Source: Lachnospiraceae bacterium
GTDB taxonomy: Bacteria; Bacillota; Clostridia; Lachnospirales; Lachnospiraceae
NCBI GenBank assembly: GCA_022510685.1
Contig: JAFLTA010000007.1
Span: forward strand, 1 to 64,000
DNA length: 64,000 bases
Direction of reading: 5' to 3'
Both the position numbers and the translations under genes were made by a program. The notes below the pieces were generated by a model, which was not told the DNA's origin, did no database searches, and saw only the letters and a list, made by a program, of their open reading frames with translations. Positions 8,757 to 17,341 of the stretch are shown one piece after another; the first letter of the stretch is position 1; each line of letters opens with the position of its first letter.

Positions 8757-8784
8757 GGGGCAATGTGAAAGCATTGCCCCTTTT
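8757..8784 (+). terminator. Terminator of the sigma/beta-propeller operon
   Basis: GGGGCAATG (8757-8765) and CATTGCCCC (8772-8780) form a perfect 9-bp stem with a six-base loop, followed by TTTT. Confidence 0.85.
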
Positions 8785-9162
8785 GGCGTCGTTATTCCCT
8801 AGACAAAACAGGATTCAAATTGGCGTTATCACGCAAAGGTAATGATTTTTGCTTAAAGTGTCGATATAATATTAACTGCACTGTAATTGTTGCATATGAT
8901 GAATTCATGCGTCAAAAGGGTGTGTTTGACACCTGAGTTTTATAGGGCAAAAGCACCTTAACGGATACATATTATTTGTGCAGTATTACTAATTGACAGA
9001 ATATGACATAACTTACTATAATAACTGTAATAGTGAGGTATTGTCGGCAGATTGCGACACACCGATAGCAGTTTGAAAATTTAAGTACCACGGAATCAGA
9101 GATTATGCCGGAGCAAGGAAGCGAAGGCGTGGGCGCATTTCCAAGGAAAGGAGAGATACGGT
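8785..9162 (+). promoter_or_regulatory. Intergenic leader of the FliD-like gene
   Basis: The stretch holds a near-consensus promoter, TTGACA (8993-8998), 18 bases, TATAAT (9017-9022), and then a leader of about 130 bases before the ribosome site AAGGAAAGGAG. The leader has short inverted repeats (TCGG and CCGA near 9043-9066) but matches no riboswitch I know. A copy of the dispersed AAACAG motif lies at 8806-8822. Confidence 0.6.
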
Positions 9163-10452
9163 ATGGCTGCAGACTTAAATGTTTACAATTATCTTGTTAC
9201 CGATTTTAATACAAGTCCCACCACAACAAAATATAGTACACACAAAGATTCCGAATTACGTTCTATCGTGCAGGACATTGCAAAAATGACGGAGTCTTCT
9301 CCATTATATTTGGTGAAGTTGTCTGATGAGAAACAGACTTATGCATTGAATGTAAAAGAGTCGTCGATAGCTCTTAATACAGCATTCAAAGTGCTTGCTG
9401 AGAGGGATAGTAATTCCATATTCGGTCTTCGTAAAGCAGTTTCCTCCCAGGAGGATCAGGTGACAGTTCGTATTGATACAGATGATTATGAGCGTTTGCC
9501 GGAGTCATTTACGTTGAAGGTGAACAGTCTGGCAAAGACTCAGGTTAATGTCAGTAAAGAAGTGTACGAGACCAGTAGGGCTGTGGAAACGGGGATGTAT
9601 CGTTTCCGGATTAACGTGAATGATGCCGCATACGACTTCCAGTATAATATTAAAAAGGATGCGACCCATAAGGATGTACTTGCGGGACTGTCCGATTTTA
9701 TTACCAAGGCAAAGATCGGAATTCATGCGGGGACGATTTCCAGAGAGAAGGGAAAGCTGGCAATGCGTTTGGAGACAGATCTTACCGGTACACCGGACGG
9801 TCAGCCGATTATGACGTTTGAAGATCTTGCGGACGGACGGCATGGAAAAGGAATTGTTTCCCTGTATGGCTTGAACCGTATAGAGCAGCAACCGCGAAAT
9901 GCGCAATTTGATTTGAATGGTACAGCAAGAAATTCCATGTCCAATACATTCAAGTTGGCACACAGTCTGCAAATTGAGTTAAAGCATCCCGGAAAAGAAA
10001 CGGCAGAAATAAACTATACACCGGACAGTGAGAAAATCATACAGGGTGTACAGAATGTGTTAGATAATTACAATCAGATGGTAGGAAATTCATGGGAATA
10101 TGTTGGACATAGAAGCAGCATACCAAAGCTGATACGGGAAATGCGCGCTGTTATGTATCCATTCCAGTCTGATATGGAATCCTGTGGAATCACTTTTGAC
10201 GACCAGGGATATATGCAGATGGATAAATCTCTGGCAGAGCAGTCCGCACTGGACGGCTCCTTTAAGGATTTGTTGGGGGCAGGCTCTTCACTGGGGATGC
10301 GTATGATGGCAAAGACTGACACTGTGAAGCTTAACCCAATGGAATATGTAGAAAAAATACTGGTGGCATATCCAGATACCAGTAAGCCGCCGGAAGGATA
10401 TTCCTACACTACTTCCTTATATAGTGGTATGTTGTTTAACTATTATTATTGA
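9163..10452 (+). CDS. Orphan FliD-like (flagellar filament cap-type) protein
   Basis: A 429-residue protein with the FliD layout. The signature of the FliD N domain is FTLKVNSLAKTQVNVSKEVYETS (about 112-134), followed by a beta domain (MYRFRINVNDAAYDFQYNI). The FliD C domain then follows: RNAQFDLNGTARNSMSNTF, a stretch ending KIIQGVQNVLDNYNQMV, and SCGITFDDQGYMQMDKSL near the end. FliD caps the growing flagellar filament. Here no flagellar gene lies nearby and the N-terminal coiled coil of true FliD is replaced by a different segment (MAADLNVYNYLVTDF). It could be a flagellar accessory or an adapted surface-export protein. The start is supported by AAGGAAAGGAG. Its 3' end overlaps the convergent NusG-domain gene by seven bases. 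Confidence 0.6.
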   Translation: MAADLNVYNYLVTDFNTSPTTTKYSTHKDSELRSIVQDIAKMTESSPLYLVKLSDEKQTYALNVKESSIALNTAFKVLAERDSNSIFGLRKAVSSQEDQVTVRIDTDDYERLPESFTLKVNSLAKTQVNVSKEVYETSRAVETGMYRFRINVNDAAYDFQYNIKKDATHKDVLAGLSDFITKAKIGIHAGTISREKGKLAMRLETDLTGTPDGQPIMTFEDLADGRHGKGIVSLYGLNRIEQQPRNAQFDLNGTARNSMSNTFKLAHSLQIELKHPGKETAEINYTPDSEKIIQGVQNVLDNYNQMVGNSWEYVGHRSSIPKLIREMRAVMYPFQSDMESCGITFDDQGYMQMDKSLAEQSALDGSFKDLLGAGSSLGMRMMAKTDTVKLNPMEYVEKILVAYPDTSKPPEGYSYTTSLYSGMLFNYYY

Positions 10453-10814
10453 GAAATTCCGTCCAGCGTGTTTTCTTTCTGAGAGCGCATGGTGACGATG
10501 ACCTTATGGGGGAGACAAACCAAAGTCTCCCCATTTTTTTCGATTTGTTTCTGATGCACACAAAGCTTGTCTGGGCAGTCTGCCTCTATCATATTAGCTT
10601 TTCCGTTTTTGATTTCCAGCCGGTTTGTTTGTCCTTTGCCGGAAGGAATATCTATGGTTGTGTTGGTTTCCAGAGAGAGAGTTTTATATATGTTGCCATC
10701 GACTGTAATTTCCACAGTGTTGCCGTCATCCCGGAAAAAAAGGGCATAGCCGCCAAAGCACAAAAGTGCTGCAAGAAGTATGCTGACCAGCAAAATAACA
10801 TCCGCTTTCTTCAT
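10446..10814 (-). CDS. NusG domain II-containing membrane protein
   Basis: A 122-residue protein with an N-terminal membrane helix (about residues 6-26, LLVSILLAALLCFGGYALFF), then a NusG-domain-II-like beta domain (PF07009). Visible features are VEITVDGNIYKTLSLE and the conserved ending DCPDKLCVHQKQIEKNGETLVCLPHKVIV, with three Cys and a His. It faces the outside. Members often neighbour a heptaprenyl synthase component I/Gx transporter or ApbE-type genes, none of which is here. The function of the family is not settled. It is divergent from rpmG and convergent with the FliD-like gene. Confidence 0.8.
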   Translation of the reverse strand: MKKADVILLVSILLAALLCFGGYALFFRDDGNTVEITVDGNIYKTLSLETNTTIDIPSGKGQTNRLEIKNGKANMIEADCPDKLCVHQKQIEKNGETLVCLPHKVIVTMRSQKENTLDGISQ

Positions 10815-10944
10815 ATTATAATGTTTCCTTTCTTTGCCGATTTGCTTTTGTGTCGATTAATGTGTGGGAATGATACAAAAAGCAGGGCGAAAACAATTTT
10901 CCCATACAAGTTTACTATATGAAACTTTTGCTGTCAAAAAGTAC

Positions 10945-10973
10945 TTGACGAACTATTTGTCCTATGGTATAGT
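10945..10973 (+). promoter_or_regulatory. Promoter of the rpmG-secE-nusG operon
   Basis: TTGACG (10945-10950) and TATAGT (10968-10973) with a 17-base spacer, about 70 bases upstream of the rpmG start. Confidence 0.75.
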
Positions 10974-11046
10974 AGATGGGCGATGTAACAGTCTTTTTTT
11001 TATGCCCAAAATTCGGGTGACAAATTTTTAATGGAGGTGACAAGTC

Positions 11047-11196
11047 GTGAGGGTAAAAATTACTTTAGCGTGTACAGAATGTAAGCAACGCAACTACGAT
11101 ACGACCAAAGAGAAAAGAAACCATCCGGATCGTATGGAGACCAAGAAGTATTGCAGATTCTGTAGAAGACACACATTACACAAGGAAACTAAGTAG
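11047..11196 (+). CDS. rpmG: 50S ribosomal protein L33
   Basis: A 49-residue protein starting with [20 protein letters not shown], then [18 protein letters not shown]. The four cysteines in two CxxC pairs mark the zinc-binding form of L33, part of the large subunit near the tRNA exit site. GGAGG (11033-11037) lies nine bases before the GTG. It heads the conserved rpmG-secE-nusG cluster. The size is exactly as expected. Confidence 0.95.
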   Translation: MRVKITLACTECKQRNYDTTKEKRNHPDRMETKKYCRFCRRHTLHKETK

Positions 11197-11234
11197 TGAT
11201 TTTCTTTGTGAATGGAAAGGAATGAGGTTTAACA

Positions 11235-11486
11235 ATGGCAAATTCTGAGAACAAAGAAGAAGTAATGCAGGACGAACCAAAGAAGACCGAACACGCTGCA
11301 GCGCCCAAAAAGAAAAATAAGCAGCTGCAGGGATTAAAGGCAGAATTTCATAGAATTATCTGGCCGGACAAGGATACAGTTGTGAAGGAGACAACAGCAG
11401 TTGTTGTAACAACAGTTATTTTAGGTGTTATCATTGCTCTGCTTGATTGGGTGATCAAGTTGGGCCTTGACAGGATCTTTAGTTAG
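11235..11486 (+). CDS. secE: Preprotein translocase subunit SecE
   Basis: An 83-residue, single-pass membrane protein. A charged N-terminal extension with Lys and Glu (1-35) leads into the conserved amphipathic segment LKAEFHRIIWPDKDTVVKET and one membrane helix (about 55-75, VVVTTVILGVIIALLDWVI). SecE clamps SecY in the SecYEG export channel. It lies between rpmG and nusG, 17 bases before nusG, as in most Firmicutes. Confidence 0.95.
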   Translation: MANSENKEEVMQDEPKKTEHAAAPKKKNKQLQGLKAEFHRIIWPDKDTVVKETTAVVVTTVILGVIIALLDWVIKLGLDRIFS

Positions 11487-11503
11487 GATAAGGGTGATTG
11501 ACT

Positions 11504-12025
11504 ATGGCAGATTCAGAAGCGCGTTGGTATGTGGCTCATACCTATTCGGGTTATGAGAATAAGGTAAAAATGGATATTGAGAAAACCATTGAGAATCGTG
11601 GTTTACAGGATCAGATTCTGGAGGTGTCCGTTCCGATGCTTAATGTGGTTAAGGAAAAGGATGATGAACAGAAAGTGACACAGCAGAAAATGTTTCCTGC
11701 GTATGTCCTGATCAACATGATTATGAACGATGACACATGGTATGTGGTACGTAATACCCGTGGTGTGACAGGGTTCGTAGGTCCGGGATCTAAGCCGGTA
11801 CCACTCACAGATGAGGAAATGGCAAGCATGGGACTGAAAATTGATGCACCAAATGCTCCGTTCAGCATTGGCGATTCTGTGGTTGTCAAGTCTGGTGTAT
11901 GGGAAGACACAACCGGTATTGTTCGACAGATAGATCATCAAAATCGTATGGTTACGATTAATATTGATATGTTTGGTCGTGAGACGCCGGTTGAAATCAG
12001 CTTTAATGATGTTGAGGTTGTATAA
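11504..12025 (+). CDS. nusG: Transcription antitermination/pausing factor NusG
   Basis: A 173-residue NusG with the NGN domain (WYVAHTYSGYENKVK, then the loop VKEKDDEQKVTQQKMFPAYVLI) and a C-terminal KOW domain (FSIGDSVVVKSGVWEDTTGIV). It binds RNA polymerase and modulates pausing and termination. The start is the ATG at 11504 with AAGGGTG at normal spacing; a TTG at 11498 is too close to the ribosome site. The length is normal. Confidence 0.96.
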   Translation: MADSEARWYVAHTYSGYENKVKMDIEKTIENRGLQDQILEVSVPMLNVVKEKDDEQKVTQQKMFPAYVLINMIMNDDTWYVVRNTRGVTGFVGPGSKPVPLTDEEMASMGLKIDAPNAPFSIGDSVVVKSGVWEDTTGIVRQIDHQNRMVTINIDMFGRETPVEISFNDVEVV

Positions 12026-12040
12026 AAAATCGTTTTGCAC

Positions 12041-12098
12041 GGGATGATTTCATCCCATGTGGGAAACCACAATTATGATACTAACCGCACAGAGCGGT
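12041..12098 (+). promoter_or_regulatory. Structured leader before rplK
   Basis: Three hairpins stand in a row: GGGATGA/TCATCCC (12041-12056), GTGG-GAAA-CCAC (12059-12070, a GNRA-type loop) and ACCGC/GCGGT (12084-12098). The ribosome site AGGAGG for rplK follows. In many bacteria L1 binds the mRNA of its own operon, and this leader may be such a site, which is inference. Confidence 0.45.
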
Positions 12099-12121
12099 AT
12101 TTTCACAGGAGGTAAGAGACA

Positions 12122-12547
12122 ATGGCTAAGAAAGTCGAAGGATATATTAAATTACAGATTCCTGCTGGCAAGGCAACACCGGCACCACCGGTTGGTCCTG
12201 CTCTTGGTCAGCACGGAGTGAACATTGTGGCATTTACAAAGGAGTTCAATGCAAAGACTGCTGGACAGGAGGGTATGTTAATTCCTGTTGTTATCACTGT
12301 ATATCAGGATAAAAGTTTCAGCTTCATTACAAAGACTCCTCCGGCTGCAGTGCTGATTAAGAAAGCATGTGGTATTGAGCACGCGTCCGGTGAGCCGAAT
12401 AAGAAGAAAGTTGCAAAGATCTCCAAGGCAAAAATTCAGGAGATTGCAGAGACAAAAATGCCGGATTTGAACGCAGCATCTCTCGAGGCAGCAATGAGCA
12501 TGATCGAAGGTACTGCCCGCAGCATGGGTGTTACTGTAGAAGGCTGA
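12122..12547 (+). CDS. rplK: 50S ribosomal protein L11
   Basis: A 141-residue L11: [25 protein letters not shown] near the N terminus is the classic signature, with the RNA-binding C domain [24 protein letters not shown] and the ending [14 protein letters not shown]. It binds the GTPase-associated centre of 23S rRNA. It stands 96 bases after nusG and 116 bases before rplA. Confidence 0.97.
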   Translation: MAKKVEGYIKLQIPAGKATPAPPVGPALGQHGVNIVAFTKEFNAKTAGQEGMLIPVVITVYQDKSFSFITKTPPAAVLIKKACGIEHASGEPNKKKVAKISKAKIQEIAETKMPDLNAASLEAAMSMIEGTARSMGVTVEG

Positions 12548-12601
12548 GAAAAGTAATCATCGAATTTATCGCATAAAAAAAGATTGTTGTTAATTGAACG
12601 A

Positions 12602-12654
12602 TGTGGGAGGCGACACATAGTGTCATAGTACCCGCCGTTACTACCACTAGGAGG
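12602..12654 (+). promoter_or_regulatory. Hairpin leader before rplA
   Basis: GTGGGAGG (from 12603) can pair through GTGG with CCAC (12644-12647), enclosing a small GACA/TGTC hairpin (12612-12624) and ending at the AGGAGG ribosome site (12649-12654). It shares the ATGTGGGA start with the leader before rplK (12057-12064). A role in L1 autoregulation is plausible but inferred. Confidence 0.4.
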
Positions 12655-12663
12655 TTATTTATT

Positions 12664-13356
12664 ATGAAAAGAGGAAAGAAATACGTTGAGGCTGCTAAGA
12701 AAATCGACAGAACAGTGCAGTATGAGATTGCAGATGCTGTTAAGTTGGTGAAAGAGACAGCTATCGCAAAATTTGATGAGACTGTAGAAGCACATATCAG
12801 ACTGGGTGTAGACGGACGCCATGCAGATCAGCAGATCCGCGGTGCCGTGGTACTTCCCCACGGAACAGGAAAGACTGTTCGCGTGTTGGTATTTGCTAAG
12901 GGTGAAAAGGTGGATGAAGCTTTAGCTGCCGGTGCAGATTATGCAGGTGGTGAGGAGTTGATTCCGAAGATTCAGAATGACGGATGGTTCGAGTTCGATG
13001 TGGTTGTTGCTACACCGGACATGATGGGTGTCGTTGGTCGTCTGGGTCGTGTGTTGGGTCCTAAAGGACTGATGCCTAACCCTAAGGCTGGTACGGTGAC
13101 GATGGACGTGACCAAAGCTGTTCAGGATATCAAGGCAGGTAAGATTGAGTATCGTCTGGACAAAGCTAATATCGTACACGTACCGGTAGGAAAAGCTTCC
13201 TTCTCAGAGCAGCAGTTGATCGACAACATCGAAACTCTGTTGGATGCGATTACAAAGGCGAAACCGGCAGCAGCAAAGGGACAGTATTATAGAAGTGTTT
13301 CCCTGTCTTCCACGATGGGACCGGGAGTGAAATTAAATACCGCAAACTACGCGTAA
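12664..13356 (+). CDS. rplA: 50S ribosomal protein L1
   Basis: A 230-residue L1 with [11 protein letters not shown], the segment around [20 protein letters not shown] and its continuation [13 protein letters not shown], and an ending [13 protein letters not shown]. It forms the mobile L1 stalk and can act as a translational repressor. The ATG at 12664 lies nine bases after AGGAGG; an upstream in-frame ATG at 12601 lies in the leader hairpin and is rejected. The usual partners rplJ and rplL do not follow; a terminator ends the operon. Confidence 0.96.
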   Translation: MKRGKKYVEAAKKIDRTVQYEIADAVKLVKETAIAKFDETVEAHIRLGVDGRHADQQIRGAVVLPHGTGKTVRVLVFAKGEKVDEALAAGADYAGGEELIPKIQNDGWFEFDVVVATPDMMGVVGRLGRVLGPKGLMPNPKAGTVTMDVTKAVQDIKAGKIEYRLDKANIVHVPVGKASFSEQQLIDNIETLLDAITKAKPAAAKGQYYRSVSLSSTMGPGVKLNTANYA

Positions 13357-13410
13357 TTAATTTTATATCATGGAATAGTATTTAGATATTTATATTATGG
13401 AATCAATAAA

Positions 13411-13446
13411 AAGAGACCACATAACATAATGTGGTCTCTTTTATTT
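13411..13446. terminator. Bidirectional terminator between rplA and the FliD-like gene
   Basis: AAGAGACCACAT (13411-13422) and ATGTGGTCTCTT (13429-13440) form a perfect 12-bp stem with a six-base loop, with T runs on one side and A runs on the other. It serves both convergent genes. Confidence 0.9.
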
Positions 13447-13460
13447 AACATTTTTTGAAT

Positions 13461-14081
13461 CTATGTGACAACGTCGATTTTTGTTGAAGACACAATACCC
13501 GTTCCCGGTGTATTAGTGATGGAGCCGGGAGCAGCAACCGTATTATTAGCTGTCTTACCGGATTCCTCTTTTTTCGGTGGAACGGCACTGCGCTGTGCTG
13601 TTCGTTTCATCTTCTTGGATAGGGTAGAAAGCTTGCTTACAAAAGTGCTGTCCTTACCCAAAACACTTTCAATTTTATATGGAGAAGATTCTGCAAATTT
13701 TTTCTTATCCATATTTAGTTTCCCGTTTGAAGAAATCGTAATTCCGATATCTTCTAATTCGGACTTATGCTCTTTCGTCATTTTTTTCAACTCTTTTTGC
13801 ATACGAACCACCTGGTCGGAATCAGATGTGCCGGAACTTTCGACTAAATTATTGTAAGTCTCCACAAATAATTTCGCATGGTTCAAGACGTCCGTACCAT
13901 TGTCAGTGGAATATTCTAAATCACGCAGCTGCTGGGAAATCTTGTCCAGTGCTGAGGAATCTGCTTTCACCAGATCATTTGGCAACATGGTTAATCGGTT
14001 CTCTGCCTTGCGGGCAAAACGGTTACCTGAATATATGCAGCGAAGATAAAAATCGTAGGAGTAATTTGTAGTAGTGACCAT
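13461..14081 (-). CDS. Small FliD C-terminal-like protein
   Basis: A 206-residue protein related to the last third of FliD. AKLFVETYNNLVESS (about 72-86) and the segment KSELEDIGITISSNGKLNMD with its extension KKKFAESSP match the end of the FliD C domain, and the tail is Lys- and Pro-rich with a low-complexity ending. There is no FliD N domain and no signal peptide. The start is the ATG at 14081 with AAGGAG upstream. It shares the FliD relation with the protein at 9163, only 3.4 kb away, with the ribosomal protein operon in between. It may be a partner or a cut-down copy; the function is unknown. Confidence 0.5.
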   Translation of the reverse strand: MVTTTNYSYDFYLRCIYSGNRFARKAENRLTMLPNDLVKADSSALDKISQQLRDLEYSTDNGTDVLNHAKLFVETYNNLVESSGTSDSDQVVRMQKELKKMTKEHKSELEDIGITISSNGKLNMDKKKFAESSPYKIESVLGKDSTFVSKLSTLSKKMKRTAQRSAVPPKKEESGKTANNTVAAPGSITNTPGTGIVSSTKIDVVT

Positions 14082-14240
14082 TTTGATTCTCCTTTCTAAA
14101 ATAATCTGAATAATCATATATTGTATCGACATGAATACAGTAAAAATATAGAGGAAAATTGAAATTAATTATATTTCGTGGTAATGTGTTGTGAAAGAAA
14201 AAATAAAATTGAGGTGAAAACGGCGAAGAGCCATAAATTT

Positions 14241-15137
14241 ATGGGAGAAATCATTCAATATCACAAAATCACCTTGGAAGACAGGGCGATGATGACAAAA
14301 AAATATGAGGAAGATCCGCAAAGGATATGCGAACACTGTTTTGCCAACAATTACTTATGGCAAAATATTTATCCGGCGGAAGTGGCAGAATTTGACCGCT
14401 GCATTAGTGTCCGCTTTTGGGATGGTGCCGATTTATATTATGACTTTCCCGTGGGATTGGGAGATAAAAGACGGGCAATGGACAGAATCATATCGTGGAC
14501 GGATAGGCAGGAGACACTGCGGTTATATGGATTGGTGCAGCAGGAGGTAGACTTGATTGAGCAATGGTATCCGGGGTATTTCCATATAACAGAGGATAGA
14601 AATTACTTTGACTATATCTACGAGACGAAGCGTTTGACCACACTTTCCGGTAAAAAACTTCATGGCAAACGAAACCATATACATCGTTTTAAAGAAAACC
14701 CGGATTGGCGATATGAATCACTGAGCGCACATAATTGGAGAGCCTGTATGGAAATGAATCGTCTTTGGAAGCGCAAGCGTTCAGACAAATGGGATGATGG
14801 TATGGAGGAAGAATTTCAAGTTGTCAATCATGCATTGCAAAATTTTGAGGCATTGGGAATGGTAGGGGGTGTTTTATGGCTGGGTGACCAAATTGTGGCA
14901 TTTACTATGGGTGAACCCCTGGGAGGAGACACCTTTGCCGTGCATTTTGAGAAAGCATTTCCGGAGGTTCAGGGCGCTTATCCCATGATAAATCAACAGT
15001 TTGTGGAACATGAGTGTCAATCTTACCGCTATATCAACAGAGAAGATGATGCAGGCTCCGAAGGACTCAGAAGGGCAAAAATGTCCTACGGACCCGATAT
15101 TTTATTGAAAAAATATATGGCTGAACGCAGAAAATAA
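14241..15137 (+). CDS. DUF2156 domain protein (GNAT-like aminoacyl-transferase fold)
   Basis: About 298 residues matching DUF2156, the C-terminal domain of phosphatidylglycerol lysyltransferase (MprF), but without the membrane part. Visible features are HCFANNYLWQNIYPAEVAEFD, then KLHGKRNHIHRFKENPDWRYE and MGEPLGGDTFAVHFEKAFPEVQGAYPMINQQF, with the ending YINREDDAGSEGLRRAKMSYGP. Relatives move aminoacyl groups onto lipids or are of unknown role. The start is uncertain: the ATG at 14241 fits the domain edge but has no clear ribosome site, and a GTG at 14178 or ATG at 14184 would add about 20 residues. Confidence 0.75.
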   Translation: MGEIIQYHKITLEDRAMMTKKYEEDPQRICEHCFANNYLWQNIYPAEVAEFDRCISVRFWDGADLYYDFPVGLGDKRRAMDRIISWTDRQETLRLYGLVQQEVDLIEQWYPGYFHITEDRNYFDYIYETKRLTTLSGKKLHGKRNHIHRFKENPDWRYESLSAHNWRACMEMNRLWKRKRSDKWDDGMEEEFQVVNHALQNFEALGMVGGVLWLGDQIVAFTMGEPLGGDTFAVHFEKAFPEVQGAYPMINQQFVEHECQSYRYINREDDAGSEGLRRAKMSYGPDILLKKYMAERRK

Positions 15138-15177
15138 AATATTTTTTAAAAAAATATTAAAAGTTTTACAATTTTTG

Positions 15178-15206
15178 TTGCATTTTGTGATAATTTCTGT
15201 TATACT
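15178..15206 (+). promoter_or_regulatory. Promoter of the C-rich small RNA or attenuator
   Basis: TTGCAT (15178-15183) and TATACT (15201-15206) with a 17-base spacer predict a start near 15213. Confidence 0.55.
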
Positions 15207-15212
15207 GAACTT

Positions 15213-15296
15213 GGTCGTTGAGAAACGACTAAGATATACCCCTCAAACCCCTCTCCTCATCAGAGCATTTTATGTTTTGATGAGGAATTTTTTTTC
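15213..15296 (+). ncRNA. Candidate C-rich small RNA (or leader attenuator)
   Basis: From the predicted start the RNA has a 5' hairpin GTCGTT-GAGA-AACGAC (15214-15229). A single-stranded part follows with two C-rich runs, CCCCTC and CCCCTCTCCTC (about 15238-15257), complementary to Shine-Dalgarno sequences. The terminator pairs CCTCATCA (15255-15262) with TGATGAGG (15278-15285), followed by eight T. It is either an independent RNA of about 85 nt, like the C-rich Firmicutes small RNAs that block ribosome sites, or a premature-termination leader for the chemoreceptor gene 100 bases downstream. Confidence 0.45.
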
Positions 15297-15393
15297 AGAT
15301 GAACCAAGACCGGTTTCAGGGTTCCGGAATACATTCAGAATATATAACGGGTGAGGGATATTATGTATTGGGAACATTAAGGAGGAAGGTCAT

Positions 15394-17316
15394 ATGGAGC
15401 ATGATAACGCAGAACAGGCATCCGTAGAGGGAGGAACAGAATTATATGAGAGTGAGCAGGAACGGACAGAACCTGCCATTGTAGATACGGAAAATCTGTT
15501 TGAAAATATGGAAGATGATGTGGCGGAACCGGATGAAGAATTTGTTTCTGCTGCAAATGATGATACTGTGGCACAGGAGCCGTCTCAAAGAGCAAAGAAG
15601 AAACAGCGAACCAAAATTTCTGTTATTGCTGACGGACGTGTGCCTTTTGTGGCTTCCATGAAATTTAAAGTTGCCATGATGGTGATTTTGGCTGTGGCTT
15701 TGACGGCAGGTCTTATGTTGTTGATTATGGTGCCTATCAGTCGTACGGCACTTCGGGAAGAAACCAAACATTATATGTATGATGTGGCGATTTCCAATGG
15801 AACGGCATTAGAACAGTTCATTGAGGCCGGGGATTTGTCAAACAAGGTAGCTATGAAAAATACTTTTGGCAACGTGCGTCTGCAGGGAATGGATACCAGT
15901 TACGCTTATATTGTGGGTGGTGATGGGACTATGCTGTGCCACCCGGTGGACGAAAAAGTAGGACAGCCGGTCGAGAATGCAGTGGTTCTCGGGGTTGTTG
16001 ACGATATTAGAAAGGGAAAACGGGATGAGCCACAGGTAGTCGAGTATGAGTATAAAGGTGAGAAAAAGTATGCTGCTTACTATGTGACGAAGATGGAGCC
16101 TACTATTCTCGTGGTAACCACAGATGAAGCGGAGATTATGGCTCCGATTCAGAAAGTCATACGTACCAGTATTATCGCTTTTGTTGTCATAGTCATAGTA
16201 TTCGGCATTTTGGCAATGATAATAACAGGAATTCTCACCAAACCGATTATACTTGTATCTGATTTGGTGACCAAAATGTCCCATATGGACTTTACTGACA
16301 GGGCAGAAGATGCCAGACTTCTGAGGCGTAAAGATGAAACCGGCGTTATGAGTCGTGCAGTGGCGACTATGCGAAAAGAAATGACTCTTATGATTCGGGA
16401 TATTCAGCAGCAGAGCGATAGTTTGTTTAGTGCGTCAGAGCAACTGGATGAAGATGCTTCCCATACAGCGCACACGGTAGCGAAAGTGGAAAATGCCGTG
16501 GGTGATATTGCCAGTGGGGCGACCAGCCAGGCAGATGAGACACAGACAGCTACGGAAAATGTCATTACGATGGGTAACATGATTGAGCAGACAAACGCCG
16601 TGGCAGAGTCTTTGCAACAAAATTCAGAACAGATGCGGACCTCCAGTGACCAGGCAATGGCAATATTGAAAGAGTTGATGCAGGTCAATGAGCAGACAAA
16701 AGCATCTATTGATGAAATATATGAGCAGACCAATATTACCAATGCGTCTGCACAGAAAATTAAAGATGCAACGGATATTATTGCGGCGATTGCAGAGGAG
16801 ACCAATCTGCTGTCCCTGAATGCCTCCATCGAAGCAGCACGCGCAGGCGAGCAGGGCAGGGGCTTTGCGGTGGTGGCTTCCCAGATTCAGAAGTTAGCCG
16901 AGCAATCTACTGACTCAGCGATGCAGATTGATGATATTACCAATATATTGATGCAGGATTCTACTCATGCCGTGGAGACCATGCAGGAAGTGCAGGAAAT
17001 CATGGCGATCCAGAGTGAAAAGATGATACAGACAGAAGCGCGTTTTAAGGAAGTTTACGATGGTGTGGAGAATGCTCTCGGCAGCGTGACAGCTATAACG
17101 GGACGTACAGAAAATCTTGACGAATCCCGCAGTAAGGTAGTGGATGTAGTGCAGAATTTGTCTGCAATTGCAGAGCAAAATGCTGCCAGCAGTCAGGAAA
17201 CGTCAGCTTCTGTTATGGAAGTTAGTGATATTTTGGATAATATTTCCAACAATGCAGCAGGACTGAAAGATATTGCCTATCAGTTAGACCAGAGTGTGAG
17301 AAAAATAAGACTGTAA
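15394..17316 (+). CDS. Methyl-accepting chemotaxis protein with Cache sensor
   Basis: A 640-residue chemoreceptor. Residues 1-88 form an unusual acidic then basic cytoplasmic tail before the first membrane helix (about 91-114). A Cache-type sensor outside (about 118-250, containing [22 protein letters not shown]) precedes a second helix (about 256-280), a HAMP domain and the signalling domain. The tip, [20 protein letters not shown] and [18 protein letters not shown], starts near residue 469. The ending has no CheR-docking pentapeptide. It signals through CheA/CheW to motility or another output. Its long N-terminal tail is atypical for the family. The ribosome site is AAGGAGGAAGG. Confidence 0.92.
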   Translation: MEHDNAEQASVEGGTELYESEQERTEPAIVDTENLFENMEDDVAEPDEEFVSAANDDTVAQEPSQRAKKKQRTKISVIADGRVPFVASMKFKVAMMVILAVALTAGLMLLIMVPISRTALREETKHYMYDVAISNGTALEQFIEAGDLSNKVAMKNTFGNVRLQGMDTSYAYIVGGDGTMLCHPVDEKVGQPVENAVVLGVVDDIRKGKRDEPQVVEYEYKGEKKYAAYYVTKMEPTILVVTTDEAEIMAPIQKVIRTSIIAFVVIVIVFGILAMIITGILTKPIILVSDLVTKMSHMDFTDRAEDARLLRRKDETGVMSRAVATMRKEMTLMIRDIQQQSDSLFSASEQLDEDASHTAHTVAKVENAVGDIASGATSQADETQTATENVITMGNMIEQTNAVAESLQQNSEQMRTSSDQAMAILKELMQVNEQTKASIDEIYEQTNITNASAQKIKDATDIIAAIAEETNLLSLNASIEAARAGEQGRGFAVVASQIQKLAEQSTDSAMQIDDITNILMQDSTHAVETMQEVQEIMAIQSEKMIQTEARFKEVYDGVENALGSVTAITGRTENLDESRSKVVDVVQNLSAIAEQNAASSQETSASVMEVSDILDNISNNAAGLKDIAYQLDQSVRKIRL

Positions 17317-17341
17317 CTGTGAAAAGGAAAGGGAGACGCCC

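Noticed and set aside
8785..9162. Cyclic-di-GMP (GEMM) riboswitch before the FliD-like gene
   Set aside because: Expected because of motility links, but the conserved GGCAAACC and GACGCAAAGCC blocks are not present.
10446..10452. Frameshift or gene fusion at the FliD-like and NusG-domain overlap
   Set aside because: The genes are on opposite strands and both stop codons are normal; a simple seven-base convergent overlap.
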